From the NCBI RefSeq assembly GCF_014197265.1, contig NZ_JACIFH010000001.1, positions 2,666,001-2,730,000 on the forward strand: a DNA stretch of 64,000 nucleotides. Reading direction: 5' to 3'. The notes under the pieces are model-generated. The model was given only the letters and a program-made list of their open reading frames with translations. It did no database searches and was not told the origin of the DNA. Shown one piece after another: positions 44,193 through 53,001 of this stretch. Within the stretch, counting starts at the first letter, position 1; each line of letters starts with the position of its first letter. Source of the DNA: Microbacterium invictum (lineage in GTDB: Bacteria > Actinomycetota > Actinomycetes > Actinomycetales > Microbacteriaceae). Made by a program: the position numbers and the translations under genes.

Positions 44193-44960
44193 ATGCCCGA
44201 CCCGCAGTACGTCATGGTCGGCGACGGGTATCGCATGGCGACCTACACCTGGGGCGATCTGGCCGACCCGACCGTCGTCCTCGTACACGGCTTTGCCTCC
44301 AGCGCCCGTGACAACTGGGTCAACACCGGGTGGGTGCGCGACCTCACCCGCTCCGGGTACCGGGTGCTTGCCGTCGACCAGCGCGGCCACGGACTCAGCG
44401 ACAAGCCGCACGACCCGGCCGCGTACCGGCCGCGGGCCCTCGCCGCCGACATCGAGGTCGTCCTCGACACCTACCTCGTCGACCAGGCGTTCTACGTCGG
44501 CTACTCGCTCGGGGCACGCGTGGGCTGGGAGGTCGCGCAGGACTTCGCCGCGCGCATCGACCGGGTCGTCCTGGGCGGCGTGCCCGACGGCATCCCTCTC
44601 GCCCGGCTCGATCTCGATCAGGTGCGCGCGTACGTCGCCGACGGCACGCCGGTGACCGATCGAGTGACGCAGAACTACATCGCGCTGTCCGATCGCGTCG
44701 CGGGCAATGACCTGCGCGCGCTGCTCGCGATCGCCGAGGGCATGCGGGCCTCGCGCATGATCGATCCCGATCCGTCGCACGCGCCCGAGCAGCCGGTGCT
44801 GTTCGCGACCGGCTCCGAAGACGCGATCATCGAGGGCTCGAAGGCCCTCGCCACCGCGTGCGCGCAGGGCCGGTTCGTCGAGATCCCCGGGCGGCACCAC
44901 TTCAACGCGCCGGGGTCGAGGGCGTTCCGCGAGGCGGCGCTGGCGTTCCTGGCCGAGTGA
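44193..44960 (+). CDS. alpha/beta-hydrolase
   Basis: A 255-residue alpha/beta-hydrolase. The oxyanion region is LVHGFASSARDNW. The nucleophile elbow is GYSLGA, the acid lies in ATGSEDAII, and the histidine is in EIPGRHHFNAPG. It would hydrolyse an ester or similar bond in the cytoplasm; the substrate is unknown. I chose the ATG at 44193 (MPDPQYVMV). A GTG at 44163, inside the repeat and touching GGAGG, would add ten residues. Confidence 0.87.
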   Translation: MPDPQYVMVGDGYRMATYTWGDLADPTVVLVHGFASSARDNWVNTGWVRDLTRSGYRVLAVDQRGHGLSDKPHDPAAYRPRALAADIEVVLDTYLVDQAFYVGYSLGARVGWEVAQDFAARIDRVVLGGVPDGIPLARLDLDQVRAYVADGTPVTDRVTQNYIALSDRVAGNDLRALLAIAEGMRASRMIDPDPSHAPEQPVLFATGSEDAIIEGSKALATACAQGRFVEIPGRHHFNAPGSRAFREAALAFLAE

Positions 44961-44999
44961 GCCTTCCCCTGTGGTTCGCCGCGGCGTAGCCTCGAGCCG

Positions 45000-46085
45000 A
45001 TGGCCGAGCCGCACCACCTGACCCGCGAGCAGGCACGCCGCATCATCGTGCGCGCGCAATTGCTCGACGCCGATCGGCCGGGCGACGTCATCGAGGTGGC
45101 CGAGCAGCTCACTTATATCAAGATCGACCCGACGGCCACGATCGCGCCGTGCGAGCACACGATGGCCTGGACGCGCATCGGCTGGTCGTACGAACCCGGC
45201 CAGCTGCGCAAGGCGGCCGAAGACGACCGGCTGCTGTTCGAGTTCGACGGCGCCTTCCGCCCGACCAGCCTGCTGCCGTTCATGCGGCCGACCATGCGCG
45301 TGTGGCCCACGCGGGAGAGCAACCGGCAGTGGCTTGAGGCGAACGACCGGTTCAAGCGCGAGATCCTCGACCGGCTGCGCGCCGACGGGCCGACGCTGAC
45401 CACCGATATCCCGAACACCGCGCAGGTCGACCGTGCCCCCGACGGCTGGACGGGCACGAACCAGGTGCCGATCATGCTCGACTTCCTCTGCCGCCAGGGC
45501 CTGGCCGCCGTGGTCGGCCGTGAGGGCCGGCACCGCCGGTGGGATCTCGCCGAGCGGGTCTACCCTGCCGATCTGCCCGAGTACGACCCCGATGACGCCG
45601 CGCGGCTGCTGGCCGAGCGCAAGCTGCAGGCGGCGGGCATCGCCAGGGCTCACCGGTACTGGAACGCGGTCGGTTCTGCGGGTGAGCCGGCCACCGTCGA
45701 GGGCAGCAAGTGGAAGTTCCGCGTCGACCCCGAGGCGCTGGCGGCGCTCGACGACGACGCCGGCGGACGCGTGGCGTTCATCAACCCGTACGACTCGATG
45801 CTGTTCGACCGGCCACGACTCGAGGAGGTCTTCGAGTACAAGTACGTCCTCGAGCAGTTCAAACCGAAGGCGCAGCGCGTCTACGGGTATTTTGCGCATC
45901 CGATCCTGCTGGGTGACCGGTTCGTCGGGATGCTCGACGCCGAGGTCGACCGCAAGGCCGACGTGCTGCGCGTGAACGCGATCCACGAGTTCGAGCCGTT
46001 CGAGCCGGACGAGATGGAGATGGTCCGCGCCGAGATCGACGACCTCGCCGAGTGGCTGGGTGTCCCGGTCGTCGGGGTGAGGTGA
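45000..46085 (+). CDS. winged-helix DNA glycosylase family protein (YcaQ/AlkX-like)
   Basis: A 361-residue protein of the HTH_42 family. It has LTREQARRIIVRAQLLDADR at the N-terminus and the diagnostic FINPYDSMLFDRPRLEEVFE, then QFKPKAQRVYGYFAHPILLG and ADVLRVNAIHEFE near the end. Relatives excise alkylated bases and unhook interstrand cross-links. The catalytic Q-x-D of YcaQ corresponds to KIDPT here, so Gln is replaced and activity may differ. It is separately transcribed. Confidence 0.85.
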   Translation: MAEPHHLTREQARRIIVRAQLLDADRPGDVIEVAEQLTYIKIDPTATIAPCEHTMAWTRIGWSYEPGQLRKAAEDDRLLFEFDGAFRPTSLLPFMRPTMRVWPTRESNRQWLEANDRFKREILDRLRADGPTLTTDIPNTAQVDRAPDGWTGTNQVPIMLDFLCRQGLAAVVGREGRHRRWDLAERVYPADLPEYDPDDAARLLAERKLQAAGIARAHRYWNAVGSAGEPATVEGSKWKFRVDPEALAALDDDAGGRVAFINPYDSMLFDRPRLEEVFEYKYVLEQFKPKAQRVYGYFAHPILLGDRFVGMLDAEVDRKADVLRVNAIHEFEPFEPDEMEMVRAEIDDLAEWLGVPVVGVR

Positions 46086-46114
46086 CTGCCTTCCCTTTCC
46101 ATTATCCCGCATGA

Positions 46115-46139
46115 GGGGGGTCTTGCGGCAAGGGCCCCC
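46115..46139 (+). promoter_or_regulatory. rifamycin-associated element (RAE)-like palindrome
   Basis: A G-run, TCTTG, CGG, CAAGG and a C-run form an inverted repeat around CTTG-CGG-CAAG. This closely resembles the 19-bp RAE found upstream of rifamycin-inactivating and helR genes in Actinobacteria. It lies 60-85 bp before the helR start. A possible -35 (TTGCGG) is inside it, and a CAGAAT -10-like sequence follows at 46148-46153. It predicts induction by rifamycins. Confidence 0.78.
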
Positions 46140-46199
46140 TGATAGGGCAGAATCGCAGATCGCATCGGAAAACCGTCGATGCGGACCGAGGGGAGACGG

Positions 46200-48365
46200 A
46201 TGCCGTCACTGGGCACCACAAGTGCATTCCACCTGCCGGAGCGACTGACTGCGAAGAACGATCCGGCGTTGATCGGCGCGGACGAGGAGCACTTCGCGGC
46301 GATCGGCGAGAGCCTGGCCCGCACGACCGCGCAGCTGCAGACACAGCTCGAGGGGGAGCGCCGCAAGCCGGCCCATCCTGGCCAGCAGGCGCTCGAGCGC
46401 GACCTCGAAGTCCACCGGCTGAGCTCCCGGCTGCGGCTGCTGCGCCGGTTCGGTCTCGACATGTGCCTCGGACGCATGGTCTATGCCGACACCGATGAGC
46501 CGGTCTACATCGGCCGATTCGGTCTGACCGGCGACGACGGCCGCCAGCTGCTGGTCGACTGGCGCGCGCCCGCGGCCGAGCCGTTCTTCGCCGCGACGCA
46601 CGCGCAGCCCATGGGCCTGGTGAGCCGGCGCCGCTACCGGTGGACGAACCGCCGCGTCAGCGACTACTGGGATGAGGCGTTCACCGCCGATGCCCTGGCA
46701 TCCGGTGCCGCGCTCGATGACGAATCGGCGTTCATCGCCAGTCTCGGCTCGTCCCGTTCGCCTCGCATGCGTGACGTCTTGAGCACCATCCAGTCCGACC
46801 AGGACGCGATCATCCGCGCCGGCTCACGCGGCGCGCTCGTCGTCGACGGCGGTCCCGGCACCGGCAAGACCGTCGTCGCCCTGCACCGTGCCGCGTACCT
46901 GCTGTATGCCGACCCGCGACTGCAGGCCGGTCGCGGTGGCGTGCTGTTCGTCGGGCCGCACCAGCCCTATCTGGCCTATGTCGATGACGTGCTGCCGAGC
47001 CTCGGCGAAGAGGGCGTGCAGATCTGCACTCTGCGCGAGCTGCTGCCGCAGGGGGCGGATGCCGGTGTCGAGCACGATTCGCGCGTCGCCGCGCTGAAGG
47101 CTTCGGCCGCGCTCGAAGCGGCTGTCGAACCGGCTGTCGCGCTGTACGAGGAGCCGCCCGCGCAGGCGCTGCTGGTCGAGACGCCCTGGGCCGAGGCGTG
47201 GCTCACCCCCGAGGACTGGGCGGACGCGTTCTCGGCGGCGGAGGCCGGCGCGACGCACAACGACGCGCGCGATCAGGTGTGGGAGGAACTGCTCGACATC
47301 CTGCTCGCCGGGCACGGGGAGCTCGATGTCTCGCCGACCCAGTTGCGCCGCCAGCTGGCGCGCAACGAGACGTTGGGAAGGGCCTTCGCGAAAGCATGGC
47401 CGCTGCTGAGCCCCGAGGTGGTCGTCGCAGACCTGTTCACGGTGCCGGCGTACCTGCGCAGGTGCGCACCGTGGCTCACCGCCGACGAGGTGACGACACT
47501 GCAGCGCGAGGACGGCCGGGCCTGGACCACTTCTGATCTGCCCCTGCTGGATGCCGCGCGGCTGCGCGTCGGCGACCCCGAGCAGAACCGGGTGCGGCGC
47601 CGCCGCGAGGTGACGCTCGCCGAGCAGCGCGAGCAGATGGACCGCGTCGTCGACGAGATCATCGCGGCCGACGACTCCGAGCTGGGCGAGGTGCGGATGC
47701 TGCGAGGCGCCGACGCACAGCACAGTCTTGTCGACGAAGCGCTGCTGCCCGCGCTCGACCCCGATGCCCTGGCGGGTCCGTTCGCCCACGTGATCGTCGA
47801 CGAGGCGCAGGAGCTGACGGATGCCGAGTGGCAGATGCTGCTGCGCCGCTGCCCGTCTCGAAGCTTCACCATCGTCGGCGATCGCGCCCAGGCCCGCCAC
47901 GGCTTCAGCGAGTCCTGGACCGAGCGCCTCGAGCGGATCGGATTCCGAGATGTGCATATGGCATCCCTGACGGTGAACTACCGCACCCCCGAAGAAGTCA
48001 TGGCCGAGGCCGAACCCGTGATCCGCGCGGCGATACCCGACGCGAATGTGCCGACATCCGTGCGCAGCAGCGGTGTCGGTGTGCATCATGGCTCGGTGGC
48101 CGAGCTCGGCGGCATCGTCGCGCAGTGGCTCGCCGCACATGAGGAGGGCATCGCATGCGTGATCTCGCCCGAAGGCCGCCCCGTGGAGTGGGCGGCCGGC
48201 ACGGACCGCGTGCGAATGCTCACTCCCGAGACGGCGAAGGGTCTCGAGTTCGACCTCGTGGTGCTCATCGACCCCGATCGGTTCGGCGACGGCATCACCG
48301 GCGCTGTCGATCGCTACGTGGCGATGACCCGCGCCACCCAGCGGCTCGCGATCCTCACGAGCTGA
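46200..48365 (+). CDS. helR: HelR, RNA polymerase recycling motor ATPase
   Basis: A 721-residue UvrD/HelD-like superfamily 1 ATPase. Walker A GGPGTGKT is at residues 217-224, the Walker B region VIVDEAQEL at about 532-540, and the later helicase-like motifs (RMLTPETAKGLEFDLVVLID, VAMTRATQRL) are intact. Length and the N-terminal segment fit HelR, which displaces rifamycins from RNA polymerase, rather than UvrD or PcrA. AGGGGAG precedes the ATG at 46200. The RAE upstream supports the call. It should give inducible intrinsic rifamycin tolerance. Confidence 0.87.
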   Translation: MPSLGTTSAFHLPERLTAKNDPALIGADEEHFAAIGESLARTTAQLQTQLEGERRKPAHPGQQALERDLEVHRLSSRLRLLRRFGLDMCLGRMVYADTDEPVYIGRFGLTGDDGRQLLVDWRAPAAEPFFAATHAQPMGLVSRRRYRWTNRRVSDYWDEAFTADALASGAALDDESAFIASLGSSRSPRMRDVLSTIQSDQDAIIRAGSRGALVVDGGPGTGKTVVALHRAAYLLYADPRLQAGRGGVLFVGPHQPYLAYVDDVLPSLGEEGVQICTLRELLPQGADAGVEHDSRVAALKASAALEAAVEPAVALYEEPPAQALLVETPWAEAWLTPEDWADAFSAAEAGATHNDARDQVWEELLDILLAGHGELDVSPTQLRRQLARNETLGRAFAKAWPLLSPEVVVADLFTVPAYLRRCAPWLTADEVTTLQREDGRAWTTSDLPLLDAARLRVGDPEQNRVRRRREVTLAEQREQMDRVVDEIIAADDSELGEVRMLRGADAQHSLVDEALLPALDPDALAGPFAHVIVDEAQELTDAEWQMLLRRCPSRSFTIVGDRAQARHGFSESWTERLERIGFRDVHMASLTVNYRTPEEVMAEAEPVIRAAIPDANVPTSVRSSGVGVHHGSVAELGGIVAQWLAAHEEGIACVISPEGRPVEWAAGTDRVRMLTPETAKGLEFDLVVLIDPDRFGDGITGAVDRYVAMTRATQRLAILTS

Positions 48366-48656
48366 TCAGCCCGCGGGGTTCGTCGCCGCACCGTCGAGCC
48401 ACAGCGTGTCGCTCGGGTCGGCGTGAGTGCCGCCGCTGCCGACGTGCTTCGCGCTGATCTGCGGGCCCTTCGTGATCACGTGCACGAGCGCCATCGCGTG
48501 CCCGCGTCCGAGGCCGTAGTCGGCTGCGAGCCACTCCACGATCGGCGTGGCCTTCGTGCTCTCGTCGAAGCCGCGCTCGCGTGCGAGGTCGACGAGCTGG
48601 CGGGGCGTGAGTCCGGTCTTCTTCTCGATGGCGTCGAGATATGCCTGAAACGACAT
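48366..48656 (-). CDS. DUF4287 domain-containing protein
   Basis: A 96-residue soluble protein. SFQAYLDAIEKKTGLTPRQL and LGRGHAMALVHVIT, then KGPQISAKHVGSGG, match DUF4287. GGAGGA lies 4 nt before the ATG at 48656. It ends at the base after the helR stop (convergent). Function is unknown; relatives sit near DUF1801 and similar proteins. Confidence 0.88.
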   Translation of the reverse strand: MSFQAYLDAIEKKTGLTPRQLVDLARERGFDESTKATPIVEWLAADYGLGRGHAMALVHVITKGPQISAKHVGSGGTHADPSDTLWLDGAATNPAG

Positions 48657-48771
48657 GAGTCCTCCTCCGTGCGAATTCCTGGTCCATCGTGACGCATAGC
48701 GCGGCCGACGTCCACCATCGGGCGCGCGTGACCGCTGGCGGGGAGAGCCCGTCGATGGAATCATCGAAGCG

Positions 48772-49206
48772 ATGGGCATCCCCGACCTGCAGACGCTCGC
48801 CCTGCTGCGCCGCGTCCGCGACAAGATGGACCGCGAGTACGCGCAGCCGCTCGACGTCGAGTCGCTCGCGCGCGACGTGCACATGTCTGCCGGGCACCTG
48901 AGCCGGCAGTTCGTGCTCGCCTACGGTGAGCCGCCGTACTCGTACCTCATGACGCGGCGTATCGAACGGGCGATGACCCTGCTGCGCCGGGGCGATCAGA
49001 CCGTCACAGAGGTCTGCTTCGCCGTGGGATTCTCCTCACTGGGCACGTTCAGCTCGCGGTTCTCGCAACTCGTGGGTGTCGCGCCCAGTGTGTATCGCGA
49101 ACAGGGCGCGCCGTTCCGGCCCGGCATGCTGCCGTGCATCGCCAAGCATCTGACCAAACCGATCAGGAATCGAGAAGCGCCGGTAGCCGCAGCGCTCGTA
49201 CCGTGA
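48772..49206 (+). CDS. AraC-family helix-turn-helix regulator, DNA-binding domain only
   Basis: A 144-residue protein that is essentially the double-HTH AraC DNA-binding domain: PLDVESLARDVHMSAGHLSR, then TVTEVCFAVGFSSLGTFSSR and a closing FSQLVGVAPSVYRE. It lacks the usual effector domain. The following VOC gene begins 5 bp after its stop, so it may regulate that short operon. Confidence 0.88.
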   Translation: MGIPDLQTLALLRRVRDKMDREYAQPLDVESLARDVHMSAGHLSRQFVLAYGEPPYSYLMTRRIERAMTLLRRGDQTVTEVCFAVGFSSLGTFSSRFSQLVGVAPSVYREQGAPFRPGMLPCIAKHLTKPIRNREAPVAAALVP

Positions 49207-49211
49207 TCGTC

Positions 49212-49628
49212 ATGGACATCACCATTCACTCCAGCTTTCTCCCGCACACCGATCCAGAGGCATCACTGACCTTCTACCGCGACGTGCTCGGCTTCGAGGT
49301 GCGGCTCGACGTCGGCTACGAAGACATGCGGTGGATCACCGTGGGCCCCGCCGGGCAGCCCGACACCGCCATCGTGCTGCACCCGCCGGGGGTCGGCTAC
49401 GACATCTCGGACGACGAGAAGCAGACCCTGCTCGAACTCATCGCCAAGGGCAGCTACTTCGGCGTCAACCTCGCCACCGACGACCTCGACGCGACTTTCG
49501 CGCAGGTCGAGGCTGCCGGGGCCGACATCGTGCAGGAGCCCATCGAGCAGGACTACGGCGTCAGAGACGCGGCGTTCCGCGACCCGGCCGGCAACCTCAT
49601 CCGCATCCAACAGAAGAAGGAGAACTGA
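49212..49628 (+). CDS. VOC family (glyoxalase-like) protein
   Basis: A 138-residue vicinal-oxygen-chelate protein: SLTFYRDVLGFEVRLDVGYE in the first module and DAAFRDPAGNLIRIQQ in the second. It is probably a metal-dependent lyase, dioxygenase or resistance protein; the substrate cannot be inferred. The start is the ATG at 49212; a GTG at 49203 is an alternative. The DUF1801 gene follows after one base, so AraC, VOC and DUF1801 are likely co-transcribed. Confidence 0.87.
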   Translation: MDITIHSSFLPHTDPEASLTFYRDVLGFEVRLDVGYEDMRWITVGPAGQPDTAIVLHPPGVGYDISDDEKQTLLELIAKGSYFGVNLATDDLDATFAQVEAAGADIVQEPIEQDYGVRDAAFRDPAGNLIRIQQKKEN

Positions 49629-49629
49629 A

Positions 49630-50067
49630 ATGGCCGACAAGGGCAGCGGGTTCAGCGCCGAAGAGCGCGCCGCAATGAAACAGCGCGCCGAAGAACTACG
49701 GGCATCGAAGGGGCTCAAGGGCGCCGCGAAGCTGGCCAAGGAGCTCGAGGCCTGCGTCGCTGCGATCGACGGGCTCGACGGCGTGGACAGGGACGTCGCC
49801 GTGCTGCTGAACAAGGTCGTCAGCGAGGAGGCCCCCGACCTGAACCCGAAGACCTTCTACGGCTTTCCCGCGTATGCGCGTGACGGCAAGGTCATCGTGT
49901 TCTACCAGCCGGCCTCGAAGTTCAAGACCCGCTACGGCACCGTCTCCTTCGATGAGACGGCGAACCTGGACGACGGCCCGATGTGGTCGGTCTCCCACGC
50001 CGTGGTCGAGGTGACCGATGCCGTCGAGAAGAAGATCCGCGCACTCGTCAAGAAAGCGGTCAGCTGA
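49630..50067 (+). CDS. DUF1801 family protein
   Basis: A 145-residue protein with an N-terminal charged helix (AAMKQRAEELRASKGLKGAA) and a C-terminal DUF1801 fold: PDLNPKTFYGFPAYARDGKV and TRYGTVSFDETANLDDG. Related YdhG/Fra-like proteins bind iron or act in stress; the function here is unknown. It is coupled to the VOC gene. Confidence 0.85.
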   Translation: MADKGSGFSAEERAAMKQRAEELRASKGLKGAAKLAKELEACVAAIDGLDGVDRDVAVLLNKVVSEEAPDLNPKTFYGFPAYARDGKVIVFYQPASKFKTRYGTVSFDETANLDDGPMWSVSHAVVEVTDAVEKKIRALVKKAVS

Positions 50068-50092
50068 CGCACTCCACCCGACGGCCGCATCG

Positions 50093-51514
50093 TCACCCCA
50101 GCGGGATGCCGACGATGCGGTCGTCGCCGTCTGAGGGGTCGCCGCGCCCATCGGTGTTGTTGGTGAGCACCCACGCCGCACCGTCCGGGCCGGCGATGAC
50201 GTCGCGCAGCCGCCCGTACTCGCCGGCCAGGTGCTCGCTCGACGTGCTCAGATCGTTCAGCGGGACCTCGCGCAGCACCTGACCGCGCAGGTTCGCGATG
50301 TACAGCGAGTCGCCGATCACCGCGATGCCGCTCGGACTGGCCGCGCCCGGCTCCCACACCTGCACCGGATCGATGAACCCCTCATCCTCACCGCCGGTGC
50401 CCTCCACGACCGGCCAGCCGTAGTTGCCGCCGGCGACGATCTCGTTCAGCTCATCCCACGCGTCCTGACCGAACTCGCTCGCGAGCATCGTGCCGTCGTC
50501 GGTCCACGCGAGCCCCTGCACGTTGCGGTGGCCGAGGCTGTACACCGGAGAGCCGGCGGTGGGGTTGTCGGCGGGGATCGACCCATCCGGGTTCACCCGG
50601 AGGATCTTGCCCGACAGCGACTCGGGATCCTGCGCGCCGTTCGCGTCACCGGCATCCCCCGCCCCCAGGTACAGGGCACCGTCGGGACCGAACGCGATCC
50701 TTCCGCCGTTGTGGATGCCGGCTTTGGGCAGAGAGTCGATGATCACGGCCGGATCGTCGAGGGCGAGCGAACCGGGCTCACCGGTCAGCTCGAAGCGGAC
50801 CACGCGGTTGTCGTCGGCGGCCGTGAAGGCCGCGTAGATCCCGCTGTCGCCGTCGAAGGCGAGACCGAGGAGCCCACCCTCCCCGTCGGGAACGACACCG
50901 TCGACGGTCGTGATCTCGCGCACGTCGCCGGCCTCGGTCAGCTCGAGGATGCGCGCGCTGTCGCGCTCGCTGATCAGCACGGAGGTGCCCACCACGACCA
51001 TCGACCACGGTGCGTCGAGCCCGGTGGCGATGTCGGCCGGGGTCTCGGGAGCAGGCTCGGTGGTCTCGGTCGGGGTCGGCTCGGGCGTCGGCGCAGTGCT
51101 CGTCGGGGCCGGGGTGGTGGGCACCGGCTCGGTCGTCGGGCCGAGCGCGATGATGAGCGTGCACACCGCCAGCGCCGCGCACGCGGGCGCCATCGTCCAG
51201 CGCTCCGCGGGGCTGCGTGAGATGAGGTTCATCACGATGCCGACCACGAAGTACGCGAAGAGGATCCAGGTCATGACGACGACGAAGCCCGATTCGCCGC
51301 CGGGAAGGATGCCGGCGCGACTCAGCAGCAGCGCCGCGAAGCCCAGGTAGAGCACGACCGAGATCGCGCTGACGACGCGCAGCTTCGTCGGCAGGACCTT
51401 GTGCTGTCCGCCCCAGACGAACCGGCCGTACGGCAGCCCGGCGGCGACGAGCACCTGCAGCACCGCCAGGGCGAGAAGAAGGACACACGCGATCACTGCG
51501 GCGGCGGTCGTCAT
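50093..51514 (-). CDS. membrane-anchored PQQ-type sugar/aldose dehydrogenase
   Basis: A 473-residue protein. Residues 1-125 contain four hydrophobic segments. Residues about 127-160 are a Pro/Thr-rich linker. Residues about 165-470 form a glucose/sorbosone dehydrogenase beta propeller: TGLDAPWSMVVV, GGLLGLAFD, HNGGRIAFGPDGALYLGAGD and SLGHRNVQGLAW. The propeller would lie outside the membrane. PQQ and calcium dependence is a family property. Fusion to a four-helix membrane domain is unusual. The ATG at 51514 follows AAGGTG by 6 nt; a GTG at 51523 is in frame. Confidence 0.87.
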   Translation of the reverse strand: MTTAAAVIACVLLLALAVLQVLVAAGLPYGRFVWGGQHKVLPTKLRVVSAISVVLYLGFAALLLSRAGILPGGESGFVVVMTWILFAYFVVGIVMNLISRSPAERWTMAPACAALAVCTLIIALGPTTEPVPTTPAPTSTAPTPEPTPTETTEPAPETPADIATGLDAPWSMVVVGTSVLISERDSARILELTEAGDVREITTVDGVVPDGEGGLLGLAFDGDSGIYAAFTAADDNRVVRFELTGEPGSLALDDPAVIIDSLPKAGIHNGGRIAFGPDGALYLGAGDAGDANGAQDPESLSGKILRVNPDGSIPADNPTAGSPVYSLGHRNVQGLAWTDDGTMLASEFGQDAWDELNEIVAGGNYGWPVVEGTGGEDEGFIDPVQVWEPGAASPSGIAVIGDSLYIANLRGQVLREVPLNDLSTSSEHLAGEYGRLRDVIAGPDGAAWVLTNNTDGRGDPSDGDDRIVGIPLG

Positions 51515-51627
51515 GTGCGTCACCTTAGTGGGCTGCGGTGGCGCGGGGTAGCGCGCCCGGCGGCCAGTCCTGCGCGACGACCTAGACTGGAGAGGTTCTG
51601 ATCCGCCTGCCCTGATGGGTTTCTGCC

Positions 51628-52266
51628 GTGACCGCCACCGCCGCCCGCACTTTCGAAGTGCGTCACCTTCAGCTTGCGCGCGCCCTGTTCGCGGCGCTCG
51701 CGGCGATCATGATCACGTTCTCGGGCGATCACTCGGCCCCCGTCGGGCTGTCGGTGTTCAGCGGCTTCGCCATTGCCACGGGCCTGGTCTTCCTGCTGTC
51801 CTGCTGGCTCGTCTACCCCGCCGGCTCCCGCAGCGTGCCGATGATCCTCGGCATCGTGACCATCGGCGTCGGCATGGCCGGAGGCCTCCCGCCGCTGCGG
51901 ACGGACACCCTGTACTTCGTGCTCGTGATCGCCTGGGCCTTCGTCACCGGGGTCGTCGAGCTCATCGGCGGCATCCGGGGGCGGCGCACCGGCGACCCCG
52001 CCGCGCGCGACGGCGTGCTCATCGGCATCCTGACCATCGTGCTCGGCATCGGACTGCTGCTGGTCAACCCGGCCTACAGCCTCGAATACTTCATCGCCGA
52101 GGCCGGTCGGGCCTTCACGCTCACCGGCATCACCATCGGTGTCGGACTGTTCGGCGGCTACTGCGCCATCGTCGCGGTGTTCCTCGGCATCGCCGGCTTC
52201 TCGCCGCGGCGCGAGGCCCTCACCGAGGCGCCCGGCGCGAACACCTCTGCAGGAGAGACCGTATGA
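51628..52266 (+). CDS. multi-pass membrane protein of unknown function (HdeD/DUF308-like)
   Basis: A 212-residue protein with about six hydrophobic segments (for example LARALFAALAAIMITFSG and GILTIVLGIGLLLVN). The paired-helix pattern recalls DUF308/HdeD proteins but the match is weak. It starts at a GTG at 51628 and overlaps the next small membrane gene by 4 bp (ATGA). No function can be assigned. Confidence 0.75.
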   Translation: MTATAARTFEVRHLQLARALFAALAAIMITFSGDHSAPVGLSVFSGFAIATGLVFLLSCWLVYPAGSRSVPMILGIVTIGVGMAGGLPPLRTDTLYFVLVIAWAFVTGVVELIGGIRGRRTGDPAARDGVLIGILTIVLGIGLLLVNPAYSLEYFIAEAGRAFTLTGITIGVGLFGGYCAIVAVFLGIAGFSPRREALTEAPGANTSAGETV

Positions 52267-52637
52267 CCGAACCCCGCCCCACCCGCCGCGACCTGATGAA
52301 ACCGGTGCAGCTGCTCGGCTTCGCGTTCGCGGCCGCCGTGTTCGGCGGTGTCATCGCCCTGATCTCGATGGGATTCTTCCAGGACCTCACCGGCGCCCAG
52401 CGCGAGCACGTCATCATCGTCGCGCTCGTCGTCGCCGGGATCTCGTTCATCGCGACGCTGGTCATCATGGCGCTGCTGATCCTGGCCGTCGACCCGGCGC
52501 AGCTGGAGAAGCCCGTCGACCGTCCCGTGCTGCTGCCCGACGAAGACACCTCTGGTGGTGCCGGTGCTGCCGGCGGCTCGAATGGGGCTCGGGATGCCGG
52601 GGACGCAGACGACAAGGGCGGCCCCGCCGCCGGGTGA
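52263..52637 (+). CDS. small two-helix membrane protein of unknown function
   Basis: A 124-residue protein with two hydrophobic helices (LLGFAFAAAVFGGVIALISM and VIIVALVVAGISFIATLVIM). A charged, glycine-rich C-terminal tail (GGAGAAGGSNGARDAGDADD) follows. It is coupled to the preceding membrane gene by a 4-bp overlap. It may be an accessory subunit of that protein. Confidence 0.75.
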   Translation: MTEPRPTRRDLMKPVQLLGFAFAAAVFGGVIALISMGFFQDLTGAQREHVIIVALVVAGISFIATLVIMALLILAVDPAQLEKPVDRPVLLPDEDTSGGAGAAGGSNGARDAGDADDKGGPAAG

Positions 52638-52718
52638 CTGCCTCGGGCCGGTGACTGCCTCGGGCCGGGTGATCCGACATCCACTTGCCTCACGCGCCCT
52701 TGACCACGGTCGCCACGC

Positions 52719-52975
52719 GCACGATTGTGGTCGCGTGTTGCGGTGTGCCGGGCGTGGAGGCGGCCAGAGGTGACCCTGATTCGTGTCGTGCCTTGGTGGA
52801 ACGCGGCCGCCTGCACGATTGTGGTCGCGTGTTGTCGTGTGCCGGGCGTGGAGGCGACCAGAGGTGACCCTGATTCGTGTCCTGCCTTGGTGACACGCGG
52901 CCGCCTGCACGATTGTGGTCGCGTGTTGCCGTGTGCGCGGCGTGGAGGCGGCCACGGGCGACCCCGATTCCGTGA
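52719..52975. repeat. tandem repeat, 94-bp unit, about 2.7 copies
   Basis: The word GCACGATTGTGGTCGCGTGTTG-like (first 9 bases identical) begins copies at 52719, 52813 and 52907, giving a constant period of 94 bp. Later blocks (GGGCGTGGAGGCG, GTGACCCTGATTCGTG) also recur, with a few substitutions, and the last copy is incomplete. The period is not a multiple of 3 and no frame is conserved, so it is non-coding. It fills most of the 364-bp gap between the small membrane gene and purB. Nothing else is visible there. Confidence 0.88.
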
Positions 52976-53001
52976 GAAGGGGCGCGGAGAGAACGGCTCC
53001 G

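Noticed and set aside
42053..46112. Two long leftward frames opposite the MATE, hydrolase and YcaQ-like genes
   Set aside because: They are antisense shadows; the forward products have full conserved motifs and ribosome sites.
46200..48365. UvrD/PcrA DNA repair helicase
   Set aside because: Length, N-terminal segment and the RAE upstream fit HelR better; the UvrD-specific middle domain is not seen.
52719..52975. CRISPR array
   Set aside because: The period is 94 bp with near-identical whole units. There are no short repeats separated by unique spacers and no cas genes.
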